A stretch of 64,000 nucleotides of DNA. Source: Liriodendron chinense. Taxonomy: Eukaryota; Streptophyta; Magnoliopsida; Magnoliales; Magnoliaceae. Under the pieces are notes generated by a model that saw only the letters and a program-made list of their open reading frames with translations, did no database searches and was not told where the DNA came from. Position numbers and translations under genes: made by a program. Below, in pieces: positions 48,228 to 58,775 of this stretch. The stretch lies in assembly GCA_003013855.2 (NCBI GenBank), contig ML058587.1, positions 186,001-250,000 on the forward strand. Direction: 5' to 3'. Position 1 is the stretch's first letter. The number at the start of each line of letters is the position of its first letter.

Positions 48228-48944
48228 TAATATGGCCCTTTTTGTTGATCGTGTTAACAAAATGTTTGTACTATAATTGAAAGATAACTTTGTAGCCTCG
48301 GAGTACTGTTCACTAGATGTTTTGGACAATTTTGTCCATCTGTCCATTTTCAAACGATACGGCAGTTGAGTGACCCACAAGTTAAAGTCGATTTCGACCC
48401 AATCAAGAGAGTGGGTCCCAACGAAAAATGAAAGGGCCTCCCATGCAAGATTAGATCCGTTCATTTGAACCGGCCACTCTTGAAACCCCAGGTGTAATCT
48501 TATCAGATTAACATGCAATCCCTCGGTGGCCCACAAAAGTACTAGTAGTCTACATTAATTTTGGTATTATTTTCTTCATTATAGTCCACCTCTGTTGAGT
48601 TCGCTCTCAATTTTTTGTCAATGCCATGAAATTAAAACCATCATTCTCTAGTGTGGTGGATCTTCCTCGAGACTAGCAAGTAGGTCACAAAAAAGCTAAC
48701 CAAGGCATTTAAAGAATGTGGGGCCTACCGCATCAGTCCAAAAAAGATTTTTTGAATCCTTTTTTTTTTTACGTCCTTTCGTCATCTTTCCAAATACATA
48801 TAAATTTACACATGGCCATAGATGAGGCCAATGGTGGGAACCCCTTTGGTTTTGTTTTGTTTTGTTTTCTTCTGCAGGATGGACCCCCTAAAAAAGGTCA
48901 AAGAAGATTGAAGTTAGTTCTACGAAATCACTACACTTCGGCCA

Positions 48945-50105
48945 TTGTGGATCACATATGGCTTTGGAATCACTTTATTCGGACACTATTTGATAGCTAA
49001 AAAGTGGGTCCAAGTACTGTGAATCATCGATGATCACTATATCCCACGAAAATGGTCATAACTCCCTCGTTACATGTCTGTTTTGGGTGATCAAGTATTT
49101 GTTGGAAAGCTAATTTAATGAATTTTCAAATGGCTTTAGAACCAACTCATTTAAATACCATTTAATAGCTTAAAAGTAGGTCCGAGTCACTATGGATCAT
49201 AGATCGATACTGTGGATTGCCTATGATTACTGTGTCCTACGAAAACAATCATAACTCCCTTGTTAAAAATGTCTGATTTGGGTGATCAAGTACTTGTTGG
49301 AAAGTTAATTGAATGAGATTTCAAATGGATTTGGGATCACCTCATTTAAACACCATTTGATACCTCAAAAGTGGGTCGAAGTCATTGTGGATAATCGATG
49401 ATCAATGTGTCCCACGAAAATGGTCATAACTCCCTCGTTACATGTTCAATTTAGGTGATCAAGTACTTGTTGGAAAGCTAATTGAATGATCTTTCAAATG
49501 ACTTAAAACCACCTCATTTGAACACTACTTGATAGCACAAAAGTAGGTCCAAGTCATTGTGGATTGCTGATGATCAATGTGCCCTATAAAACGGTCATAA
49601 CTCCCTTGTTACATTTGTGATTTGGGTGATCAAGTATTTGTTAGAAAGCTAATTGAATGAGATTTCAAATGGATTTAGAACTACCTCATTTGGACACCAT
49701 TTGATAGCTCAAAAGTATGTCCAAGTCACTGTGGATCGCAGATCAACACTATGGATCGCCAGTGATCACTGTGTCCAACAAAAATGGTCATAACTCCCTC
49801 ATTACATGTTTGATTTGGGTGATCAAGTAGTTGTTGGAAAGATAATTGAATGAGATTTCAAATGGCTTTGGAATCACCTCATTTGGACACTATTTGATAG
49901 CTCAAAAGTGAGTACAAGGCACTGTGGATCGCATATTGACACTGGATCGCCGATGATCAATGTGTCTCACGAAAACGGTCATAACTCCAACGTTACATGT
50001 CCAATTTGGGTGATCAAGTACTTGTTGGAAATCTAAATGAATGAGCTTTCAAATAAAATTTCCTCATTTGGACACCATTTAATAGCTCAAAAGTGAAACA
50101 AGTCA
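48945..50105 (+). repeat. satellite of 171-193-bp units
   Basis: Six units are marked by GGTCATAACTCCCTCGTTAC-like cores at 49054, 49247, 49422, 49593, 49786 and 49977, giving periods of 193, 175, 171, 193 and 191. All share GGGTGATCAAGTACTTGTTGG and CATTTGGACACCATTTGATA. The longer units contain one extra roughly 20-bp module (GGATCGCAGATCAACACT). Confidence 0.88.
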
Positions 50106-50110
50106 CTATG

Positions 50111-50462
50111 AATCTTAGATACGCACTGTAGATTGCCGATGAAAGAGTTGGATCTCAGCAGGGTACTGTGGATCGTAGATGGGAGAGTTGGATCACAGAT
50201 TTGTACTCTGGATCGCAGCTGAGAGAATTGGATCACACCAGGGTGATGTGGATCGCAGTAGGGTATTGTGGATCGTAGTTGGGAGCCATGGATCGTAGAT
50301 GCGTACACTGGATCGCAGATGTGCGAAGTGGATTGCAGATGTGTGAAGTGAATCACAAATGTGTATTGTGGATCGTAGATGTGTGAAGTAGATCGCAGAT
50401 GTGTGTTGTGGATCGCAGATGTGTGAAGTGGATTGCAAATGTGTGAAGTGGATCGCTGATGC
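50111..50462 (+). repeat. 20-bp minisatellite, about 18 units
   Basis: A GATCGCAGATGTGTGAAGTG unit recurs every 20 bp without a single indel, its phase positions falling at 50111, 50131, 50151 and so on to 50451. It is closest in sequence to the variable 20-bp module in the preceding satellite. Because 20 is not a multiple of 3, the array gives overlapping minus-strand open frames of similar content; these are not genes. Confidence 0.92.
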
Positions 50463-51009
50463 GGCATGCCCCGCATTTTGTAAGTGCCTTGGTTGGCTTT
50501 TATGTGGCCCACTTACTAGTTTGGAGGAAGATCCACCACATCTAAAGGATGAAGGTTTTAATTTCATGTCATGAGCAAAAAACTGAGGGCGAAACTCAAC
50601 ACAATTGAACCAAAGTGAAGGAAACAACACTAGAATTAATGTAGACTGTTGGTACTTTGTTGGCCATCGAGTGACTGCATGGTAATCTAATAAGGTCTCA
50701 CCTAGAGTTCCAAAGGTGGCTGGTTCAAATGAACCGATCCAATCTTACATGAGAGTCCCTTTCACTCTTCGCTGGGACCCAGTCCCTTAATTGGTTAAGA
50801 CCGACTTTAGCTTATAAGTCACTCAATGATCGTACCATCTAAAAAAGGGTAAATGGATTGAAAAGGGATAGAGGGCCAAAATGATCCAAAACATCCCGTG
50901 TACAATGCTCCAAGACTACAAAAATATCATTCAACCATAGTACAAATATCGTGTTAACAAAGTAAAAAAAAAGACCATCTTGTTGGATATATCTCATTTG
51001 AGATAGTGA

Positions 51010-51491
51010 TTGATGTAGCCCACATTCAATTACCATGTCATCACACAAGTAGTTATTGCCACATCAGCCCATACTTTAGTTAGTTTTTAAAACTATTGGG
51101 TCTTTTGAATTATTGTAACCGTTTCCTCTAAGTTTCTAGTTGGTTAAGCAATTGTGGTTAAAGTGTAGGAGATAACTACCCATCTACTATCTCCATATGA
51201 TAACTACTTTCTTGATGGGAGAAAGATATAAAGTTATTTTCATGAAGGGTCCCTAGTCTACAAGCAAAAATAGCCTGTGATTTTCCATCTAATCTATGCA
51301 TGAAGTGCTTGAATAGACTAGAAGATTTTTCCTTTGAATCAAGGGTATTTAGTTGTTGAATTGTATCACACCATTGAAGTATCATCAACTCCATTTGGAT
51401 TTCAATATTTGACAAAATATAAAACTAATCATCATGGCCGGAGGTAAGATCTTGAACTTTCGCTGATTTTATTCTTCTTTAATATCCATCA
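51010..51491 (+). repeat. 5' LTR of copia element 2 (3' end fixed, 5' end uncertain)
   Basis: It ends ATCCATCA just before the PBS. A TATA-like AGATATAAAG at about 51226 would suit the promoter. The start lies between about 51010 and 51160; without the second LTR, which is outside the window, it cannot be placed. Confidence 0.55.
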
Positions 51492-51494
51492 TTG

Positions 51495-51510
51495 TGGTAT
51501 CAGAGCACAC
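51495..51510 (+). promoter_or_regulatory. primer-binding site, copia element 2
   Basis: TGGTATCAGAGCACAC is a perfect match to the usual plant initiator-Met tRNA complement. A 1.2-kb leader separates it from gag. Confidence 0.88.
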
Positions 51511-52961
51511 TCTGGAACATGATGGTTGTTTTGTGCTTTGTTATTTTTATTTTTTGTAGAATTTATGTAAATTTATAAAGTTCTAAAATTCACATAAACT
51601 CCATATAGATGTCATGCTAAAGTTATAATTTTTTTATTTATTGGAATTGGTTGAATTCCAGAAGATTTATTTTTTGTTTAAATCTTATGATTTTATTTTA
51701 ATGAAGGCACCTAATTATTGGTGTAATTTATTCGAGATAATGGTCATGTATCATATCGCTTTATTGCCTATTTGGTTTTTGGCATTTTAATGAAGAGACC
51801 ATGAGATCTTATACCTTTTTCCCTTTAATTAAATGTATCTTTCATATTTTTTTTAAAGGTTGAGCCAAACGCATTTGAACATCAATTTTATTATATTTTG
51901 GATTGAGCAAAAATAAAATTTAATTCAGGAGTATCTTTCTGTAATTTTAATTTTTGGGGATCTGTTTTTAAAATTCATAACAGAGACCTGTGTACAATAA
52001 AAATTACAGTAAGCATATAACTGTAATATTACAGGGTCCTGTACAGAATTTAACAGGGGCCTATTTGCAGACAGAAAATTACAGAAGTACTTTATTGTAA
52101 CAGAATGAATATTTTGATGAAATTTACACATATTACCATGTGTTTAATATTTTATGATTCCATATTGGTTTAAGATCTTACATTGGCATTTAGTTTAGTC
52201 AATTTATAGACTATTACCATTAGATGTCATTATAAAGTTTAAAAACATTTGATTGGCTTGCAGAGTAGCCACAGCATCTTAAACCATGATGATGTCCAGC
52301 CACAAATTACATCATAAATTGTATGTGATTATTCCTAAGATAATGGCATCAACAATTGCGATTATTCCTTGAAAATTAATAACTTTGCCCTACAGGGAGG
52401 CTATTATATTTCATGGATTAATCGGAATGAGATAATGCATTTCACATCAATATAAAAATTATTCTAAATGCCCATAGGTATAGGATATTTTTTTTTATTT
52501 TGATGTCATGAAATTGTTTAGTCTCCTTATAAAGTTATTAAATAAATCAATAGCGTGTTACAACCCCTACCCATAGGAGGGTTATAATGACGCAATGATT
52601 TTTTCTTACTATCAGGTTTGCTAACATGAGTTAGTATTTTGAATTTTTGTTATAAATTTTTCATAGCACCTAAGTAAGCATGATTATTGTTTAAATTTTG
52701 CAGCTATGTCATCTGCTTTTATGTCAAATGAATCATCTCGTATCCCAATGTTAAGTGGTGACAATTTCTCAGATTGGAAGGAGAAAGTTCTCCTTACATT
52801 AGGGTGCATGGACCTCGATTTGGCACTTCGTATGGATGAACCACCCATTCCCACGGAATTAAGTACGCCAAATGAAAGGGTCACATATGAGCGTTGGGAG
52901 CGATCTAATCGCTTAAGCTTGATGCTCATTAAAACCCATGTAGGAAAAAGTATTCGGGGAT

Positions 52962-54923
52962 TGTTAGAACTAAAAAAATGGACCACGAGGACATTTTCCT
53001 GAAATGTGGTGTTTTGTTGCTCTGGGGTTCTGAATAATAGAAACATTCATAGACAATCATAAACATTCACAAGTGTACACAAGAAGAGATATTGCAAGGC
53101 GAATTTTATTTCAGAGATCCTGAGATCTTATACATTCCAGGCCGTGATCTGGCACGAGCCCTTAATTACATCGAATGATCGATGACCCTTGATTAAAAGG
53201 CAAAAGACTAGTCAGTAGGGACTATGGTCTTAGATTTTGTGGTCGTAGAGACCTGTATTTGTTTTGTTATGGATTGAACCATCTTTATATTAGTCAGATG
53301 TCTATATCCCATGTTTTGACCGGAGATCCGGGCTAAGACTATCGGGGTTTATGACTCTGGGCCCGTGCCTGTCAATGTATGGACAGGTGACCTCGAGAAG
53401 TCCATTCCACAGTTGTGTGTACCTGCGTAGCCCAACCGACGGATGCCGTTTGAATGGGTAGGGCATCGACTGTTGTGTTGTGGTAGTTCATAACAATTGC
53501 TTTGTAGTGAATTGAAACACTTTGGTATGGTTTATCGTAATAACCATAGTCCCATTTGCCTAGCTTTCGACCCAAATCTGATCACATCTTTACAGTAGAT
53601 ATAAATGATGACATATTTGCATAGTTCTGGATGCTGGCGGCGTCTTTCCGAGAAGTCATTTCGTTCATCGTGTCGAATCAGGTCGAACCTCGAAGATATA
53701 TAATTCTGCTCATTTAGAGATCCTGGAACGTCCATTTGACCATTCCATTGCGTCCGGAACTCTCGAAATACCCAAAATAGGCTCAATCGGCACTTGAAAA
53801 CGCTTAAAATTGAGTTCGGTGCATCCCTTAACATGTTCTGGAATTGGCTGATTTTTTTGGGTGCGTGTGACTTAATTTATGGGTGCGTTGTCTTCAACGC
53901 ACCTTTAAATTAAATGCCTGATTTTTGTTGAATTTACGGATGCGTGGGGCAATTTTCGGGTGCGTTGGGGTCCAATGCACCCTGAAAATACAAGTACGAA
54001 TTATGTTGAATTTTCGGGTGCGTCGAGCTATTTTCGGGTGCGTGGGAGTCCAATGCACCCAAAAAATACAAGTCCCAACTATATTGAATTTTCGGGTGCG
54101 TCGAGCTTTTTTCGGATGCGTGGGAGTCCAATGCACCCAAAAAATAGCTCGACGCACCCATAAAATCAGCACATTTCAGAATTTCATTTTGGGGTGCGTC
54201 GAAGCTCCCATGCGCCCATTTGAGGGTGCGTCAAAGATTTTATGGGATGCATCATACGTGGCAGTCCCTTATTGGTCGTTGTCCGGTATTTTCGGGTATA
54301 AATACCCCTCCCACTGTTCATTTGTACAAGAAGATTAACAGATTTGGGTGCGTTGGAGTCCAATGCATCCAAAAAATGCTATGCTGGTTCTTGGTGATTT
54401 TATGGGTGCGTCGAGCTATTTTATGGACGCACTGGACTATTTTGGATGCGTCAAGGTCCAATGCACCGTGAAATTGCAGTTTCGTATTTTCTGAATTTAC
54501 GGACGCGTCGAAGGTATTTTTTGGATGCGTCAAGCCATTTTTTGGATGCGTCAGAGGTGAAATACATCCTAAAACACTTCTTAAATTTTCGTGAATTTAA
54601 GGGTGCGTTGGACTGAATAAACGGGTGCACTTGACGCACTCGTGTCTTGCAAAATTGAGTTTTGCGAAACGAAGAGCTTGCGGGGCCCACTTCCTGGCGA
54701 ATCGTCATGCATTGCTTATCCTAATTCATAAAGAAGGTGTCTGTCTGATTCTAGACGGTTTTGATCACGGTGATTCGTGGGACCCACCAGAAAAAATGGC
54801 TAAGTACCGGATCCTTTGCAAATCTGGATATTTGGGTGCGTCGGATGGTATTTTGTGGGATTTCCTCGAAGCATGTGCCCAGTTGGTTTGTTTTAGAGGG
54901 TACTGACTTTTGGGACCCCAACA
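52962..54923 (+). mobile_element. solo-LTR-like insertion 1 in copia element 2 (1962 bp)
   Basis: Starts TGTTAGAACT and ends GACCCCAACA; GGGAT is duplicated at 52957-52961 and 54924-54928. No coding region, PBS or second LTR. A TATA box (GGGTATAAATACCCC, about 54294-54308) follows an array of GGGTGCGT repeats, fitting a plus-oriented LTR of a larger, probably Gypsy, element. The open frames over the array are repeat artefacts. Confidence 0.85.
53860..54630 (+). repeat. GGGTGCGT repeat array, 78-bp period
   Basis: TTGAATTTTCGGGTGCGTCG units begin at 53928, 54006 and 54084, exactly 78 bp apart, and degrade outward. Each unit holds GGGTGCGT and, about 15 bp on, ATGCACCC, which can pair as a hairpin. 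Related copies resume after the TATA box (54340-54625). Confidence 0.85.
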
Positions 54924-57095
54924 GGGATCTATCCCTACATGCACTAAGGCAAAAGAATTCCTTAATGCTGTTGAAGAACAATATGTGAGTTCCGATAAGG
55001 CATTGGCCAGCACCATAATGACTAAAATGTCATCCATGAAGTACAATGGAAATTGTCACGCCCCGAAATCCGAACTCAGAGTGTGCACCCTCCGGCCCAG
55101 TTTACGGGGTATAACTGGTGCACTAAATGCATTTATAACGTTAAATAACTTTAATAGGCATAAAATAATGAAATACTAAGTTATCATTTATTCATGAAGT
55201 ATTCAACCATAAACTAAGTCCACCCATTTAGGACTTTATTAGATGTCTACTAATTATTGAAAATAATAAAATAAAAGAAACTAGTCTAAACGTCTTGGTT
55301 TAGGGCCGCCACTTCTTCCTCGGTTAAATTAGGTCAATAGTCCTGCGGTTCCTCTAGTGGTCCCATCTCATTATCAGGGGCATTCTCTGAAGGTTCAACG
55401 TCCACATCATCTGTATATTTTTAATCCACAACGTCAGCTGGAAAGCCCAGTGAGTACCCAATACGGTTCACATGCATTTCAATTAAGCAGGATAAACACA
55501 TGCCATCAAATATAGGTAACATATAATTAATGCAAAAATGAATGAAATGATGCATCAAGCGGGCATATATTCAGTCTTCCACATGCTTCGATTGGATCCC
55601 ATCAATCGGCTCCCCCTTCCTTGTAGGGCGGACTTCCACATATTAGTGGGCTTCCAGGATGGTCCCTGGGTAACCGGGTACTTAAGTACCTACCGGTCTT
55701 CCAGAGTCGAACTCTAGGCACAATAATTCATAATGCATACAATAATTTACAGCCATACAATAATTCACGTCCGTACATTTCATCTCTCATTTTGAGAGGC
55801 AATCTTTCATGACATTTATAAATAGAAATTATCTAAATAATATTTAAACAAGCGTGAATTAATCAATATCACATATTGCATCCATCACACAACTTAATTA
55901 AAATGACTAGGAACGTGTTGGGATGTACTCACCTGTTGATAGTGGCGATTACTTTGTTAATTTTGTCACGTCCTAAGTAGAATCGGTCATGAATCTACAA
56001 TAAATGTAATTTATATTTATGAATCATCAATCTAAGCTTAATATACTTATTTTCAATTTGGATTATACTTTATTGAGTTTTGGTTCCTTAATAGACGGTC
56101 CGGATTCGATTATTATGACCCACGTTTCCAAAAGGAATGGCCATTTTTTTCTATTTTCTGATGGTACGGCCCACTTGACTGGTGGGTCATCCTATACTTG
56201 GTCACAAGTTCCCCAATGGTACACTACCAAATATGATTGATTATATTTTGTAAGGATTTTGTCGTAGGATATCCTAAAATGATCAATTTATGAGAATCCA
56301 TACCGTACCTCTCCACTATTTCACTTGTCATGGCCCACCTGGAACTCTGATTGGGCTGATTTTCTGTCACAAAACTAATAATTCATTACTCTAGAGATTG
56401 GGTGGATCGGATTTTCCAAAAACTACACAGTGGAGCCCACGAGCTCCCAACCAGTGGACAGGTGTTGTCCCTACTGTTTGTCTTGGTATGGCCCACTGGA
56501 ATATCCTATACGGGCCATTTTTTGTCCTCAACCAGAAAACTTATTTATTAAGATATTTGACGGATTAGATTTCTCAAAATGTCATCAAATGGGTCCCAAA
56601 AGTGGACAACAATCCAAAATCGGACTGCCTCAACTATGTGTGTTGTTATCATTAATATTTTAAGTGGTGTGGGCCACCTGAGATTCGGATTTATCTAATT
56701 TTTGGACCCAAGCTGTAAAACATTATACTACAACATATGGTCGGCTTGGATCTACTGATTTCATCACAATGGGGTCCACGAGTGGACCGCTGTTCACGCC
56801 CAGAATTTCTATCTTTTTAAATTTCATTTTTATTTTATAAGTTTTCACCATTAGTTTGTTTCAGGTGGTGTGGCCCACTTGGACCTTAGTTTGGGTCCAA
56901 ATTCGGACCCCCATCCTAAAATGAAATAGAGAAATAAATGGGCGGAGTGGATGTACAAAATACATCAAGGTGGGTCCCAAGAATGGGCCCCACGTCACCT
57001 TTTTTTTTTAAGTCCAACGCTGGACGTTCCAGCGTCAAAGACGCTGGACGTCCAGCCACTTTTTGTTTTCCTTTCTTTTTTTCTTTTTCTTTTTC

Positions 57096-57097
<2 letters not shown>

Positions 57098-57143
<46 letters not shown>
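57098..57143. repeat. TTA microsatellite
   Basis: About 15 ATT repeats within solo-LTR-like insertion 2. Confidence 0.9.
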
Positions 57144-57144
<1 letters not shown>

Positions 57145-57754
57145 TATGCTATATATGATGGTTCACATGAGATCTGGTCCGACCATTGGGTCGGCCACCT
57201 CATTGTGGCCCAATAATGTTTTGGAATAAAATAATTTATCATAATTAATTTAATAATTAAATAAAACAATAATAAACGAATTTTAAAGGCTACCATTCAT
57301 TCAATCGATGTGGCCCATCTGAAGGTCCATTTAATCTGAATTTTGTGGCCCATGTACATTTTGGCCATATGGTCATTCTGACCCGTCCAGATCGATTCCT
57401 GGCCCACCCAAATGGTCCCCACCAATCACGATCACATATTCAAGGGTTAAGATAAACATAAGGTCCCTAGATCCGTACGGACGATCCGACCCGTTCATTG
57501 GCTGGATCTGGCCTACTTAAATGAAATAGAAAGAACACATATTTGATTTAGCCGCAAGATCCTTCCGTTCCTCTTTCTTTCTCTCATTTTCTTTCCTTTC
57601 TTTTACGATGGATGAAATACCATCTCGTTCTTTCTCTTTTTAAAGAGAAGTTTGTTGGAATTTGTTGCGGATAAGATGGGTTGGTTGAGATAAGATAAGA
57701 TTAATTTTGAATTTCAAAATTCGTATTTAGAGCAAAAAAAAAAAGAAAATTAAA

Positions 57755-57830
57755 TTCTTGTTGGTGATAGGACTCGATCCCTAGTCTTCCCTCTCACTTA
57801 AGAGGGCTTTAACCAATTAGTCCATGCTTT
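57755..57830 (-). other. tRNA-like sequence in insertion 2
   Basis: On the minus strand GGACTAATTGGTTAAAGC resembles a Pol III A box, CCCTC/GAGGG could form an anticodon-type stem, and GGGATCGAGTCC resembles a B box, followed by ACCA. The acceptor stem does not pair and the loop has eight bases, so it is not a functional tRNA. Confidence 0.4.
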
Positions 57831-58775
57831 TCTTTTGTTTATCATCTTAAATTTATTTAGCTAAACCCATTTTTGTTCCTAAAAGAAAATTTTCCTACCG
57901 AAATTTTAGGATCGTTACAGAAATAGTGGAGTGCGTGAGCATATTATGAAAATGAGAGATATAGCAGCCCAGCTCAAATCCCTAGAGATTGAGATTTCTG
58001 AGACATTTCTTGTCCACTTCATACTCAACTCCCTACCTACTGAATATGGGTCATTCAAGATTTCCTACAATACACATAAGGAAAAATGGTCAATTAATGA
58101 ATTATTGATCATGTGTGTTCAAGAGGAAGGGAGATTGAAGCAGGAGAAACTAGAGAGCGCTCATCTAGTAACTCATGGAAAGGGACATACAGGAAAAGGA
58201 AAATGTGCTTTTCAAAAGAAGAAGAATAAGAAAAAGCCAACTAATCAAGTTGGTAATAAAGACACCATCACATTCTTCGTCTGCAAAAAGAAAGGACATA
58301 TGAAGAAAGAATGCCCCAAATACAAGAATTGGCTTGAAAAGAAAGGTAATCTCATCTCCTTAGTGTGTTATGAATCTAATATGGTTGACGTTCTTCATAA
58401 CACTTGGTGGATTGATTCGGGTTCTACAATCCATGTTGCCAATACCATGCAAGGTTTTCTCAACCGAAGGAAACCAACGCAAAGCGAACAAAGCATCTAT
58501 TCAGGAAATTGGATGCGTTCACATGTGGAAGTTGTTGGAACCTTTAGACTTATCTTGCAATCTGGTTTTATATTAGATCTTGATAGGACTTTCTATATTC
58601 CATCTTTTTCTAGAAACCTTATTTCAGTTTCCAGACTTGTTCCTTATGGTTTCAGTTTTAGTTTTGTTGGTACTACCTTTAATTTACTAAAAGACTCTGT
58701 TATTGTTGGTAATGGAACTCTTAATGATGGGTTATATAGACTTCAATTAAATTCAACCTTTGATTATAACTATCT

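Larger units (their letters stand above)
48228..50982. mobile_element. long-inverted-repeat element with satellite loop (about 2.75 kb)
   Basis: 48228-48737 (510 bp) is inverted at 50456-50982 (527 bp). For example GTGGTGGATCTTCCTCGAGA on the left matches the complement of TTTGGAGGAAGATCCACCAC on the right, and GTGTTAACAAAATGTTTGTA matches the complement near 50940. The loop is tandem repeats only. Arms of this length fit a non-autonomous Mutator-like or foldback element. Its outermost bases and target duplication could not be fixed, and no transposase is present. Confidence 0.75.
55054..57919 (-). mobile_element. solo-LTR-like insertion 2 in copia element 2 (2866 bp)
   Basis: Starts TGTCACGCCCCGAAATCC and ends GGATCGTTACA; GAAAT is duplicated at 55049-55053 and 57920-57924. 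Its plus-strand left end is the complement of the right end of insertion 3 (GGGGCGTxACA), so it probably lies in minus orientation. The interior includes foldback-family sequence (about 56000-57000), a TTA microsatellite (57098-57143) and a tRNA-like stretch, but no protein domain. Confidence 0.8.

Noticed and set aside
50111..50462. Possible CRISPR-like array
   Set aside because: Units are contiguous with no spacers, and this is plant nuclear DNA.
50087..50630. Two overlapping minus-strand frames of 141 and 145 codons with repeated His-Leu-Arg-Ser-Thr-like blocks
   Set aside because: They are translations of the 20-bp minisatellite; a 20-bp period gives the same text in every frame.
53925..54338. 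137-codon frame with repeated GCVGVQCT
   Set aside because: It is a product of the 78-bp repeats in the U3 part of a solo-LTR-like element.
57755..57830. Functional tRNA gene
   Set aside because: Acceptor stem does not pair and the anticodon-type loop has eight bases.
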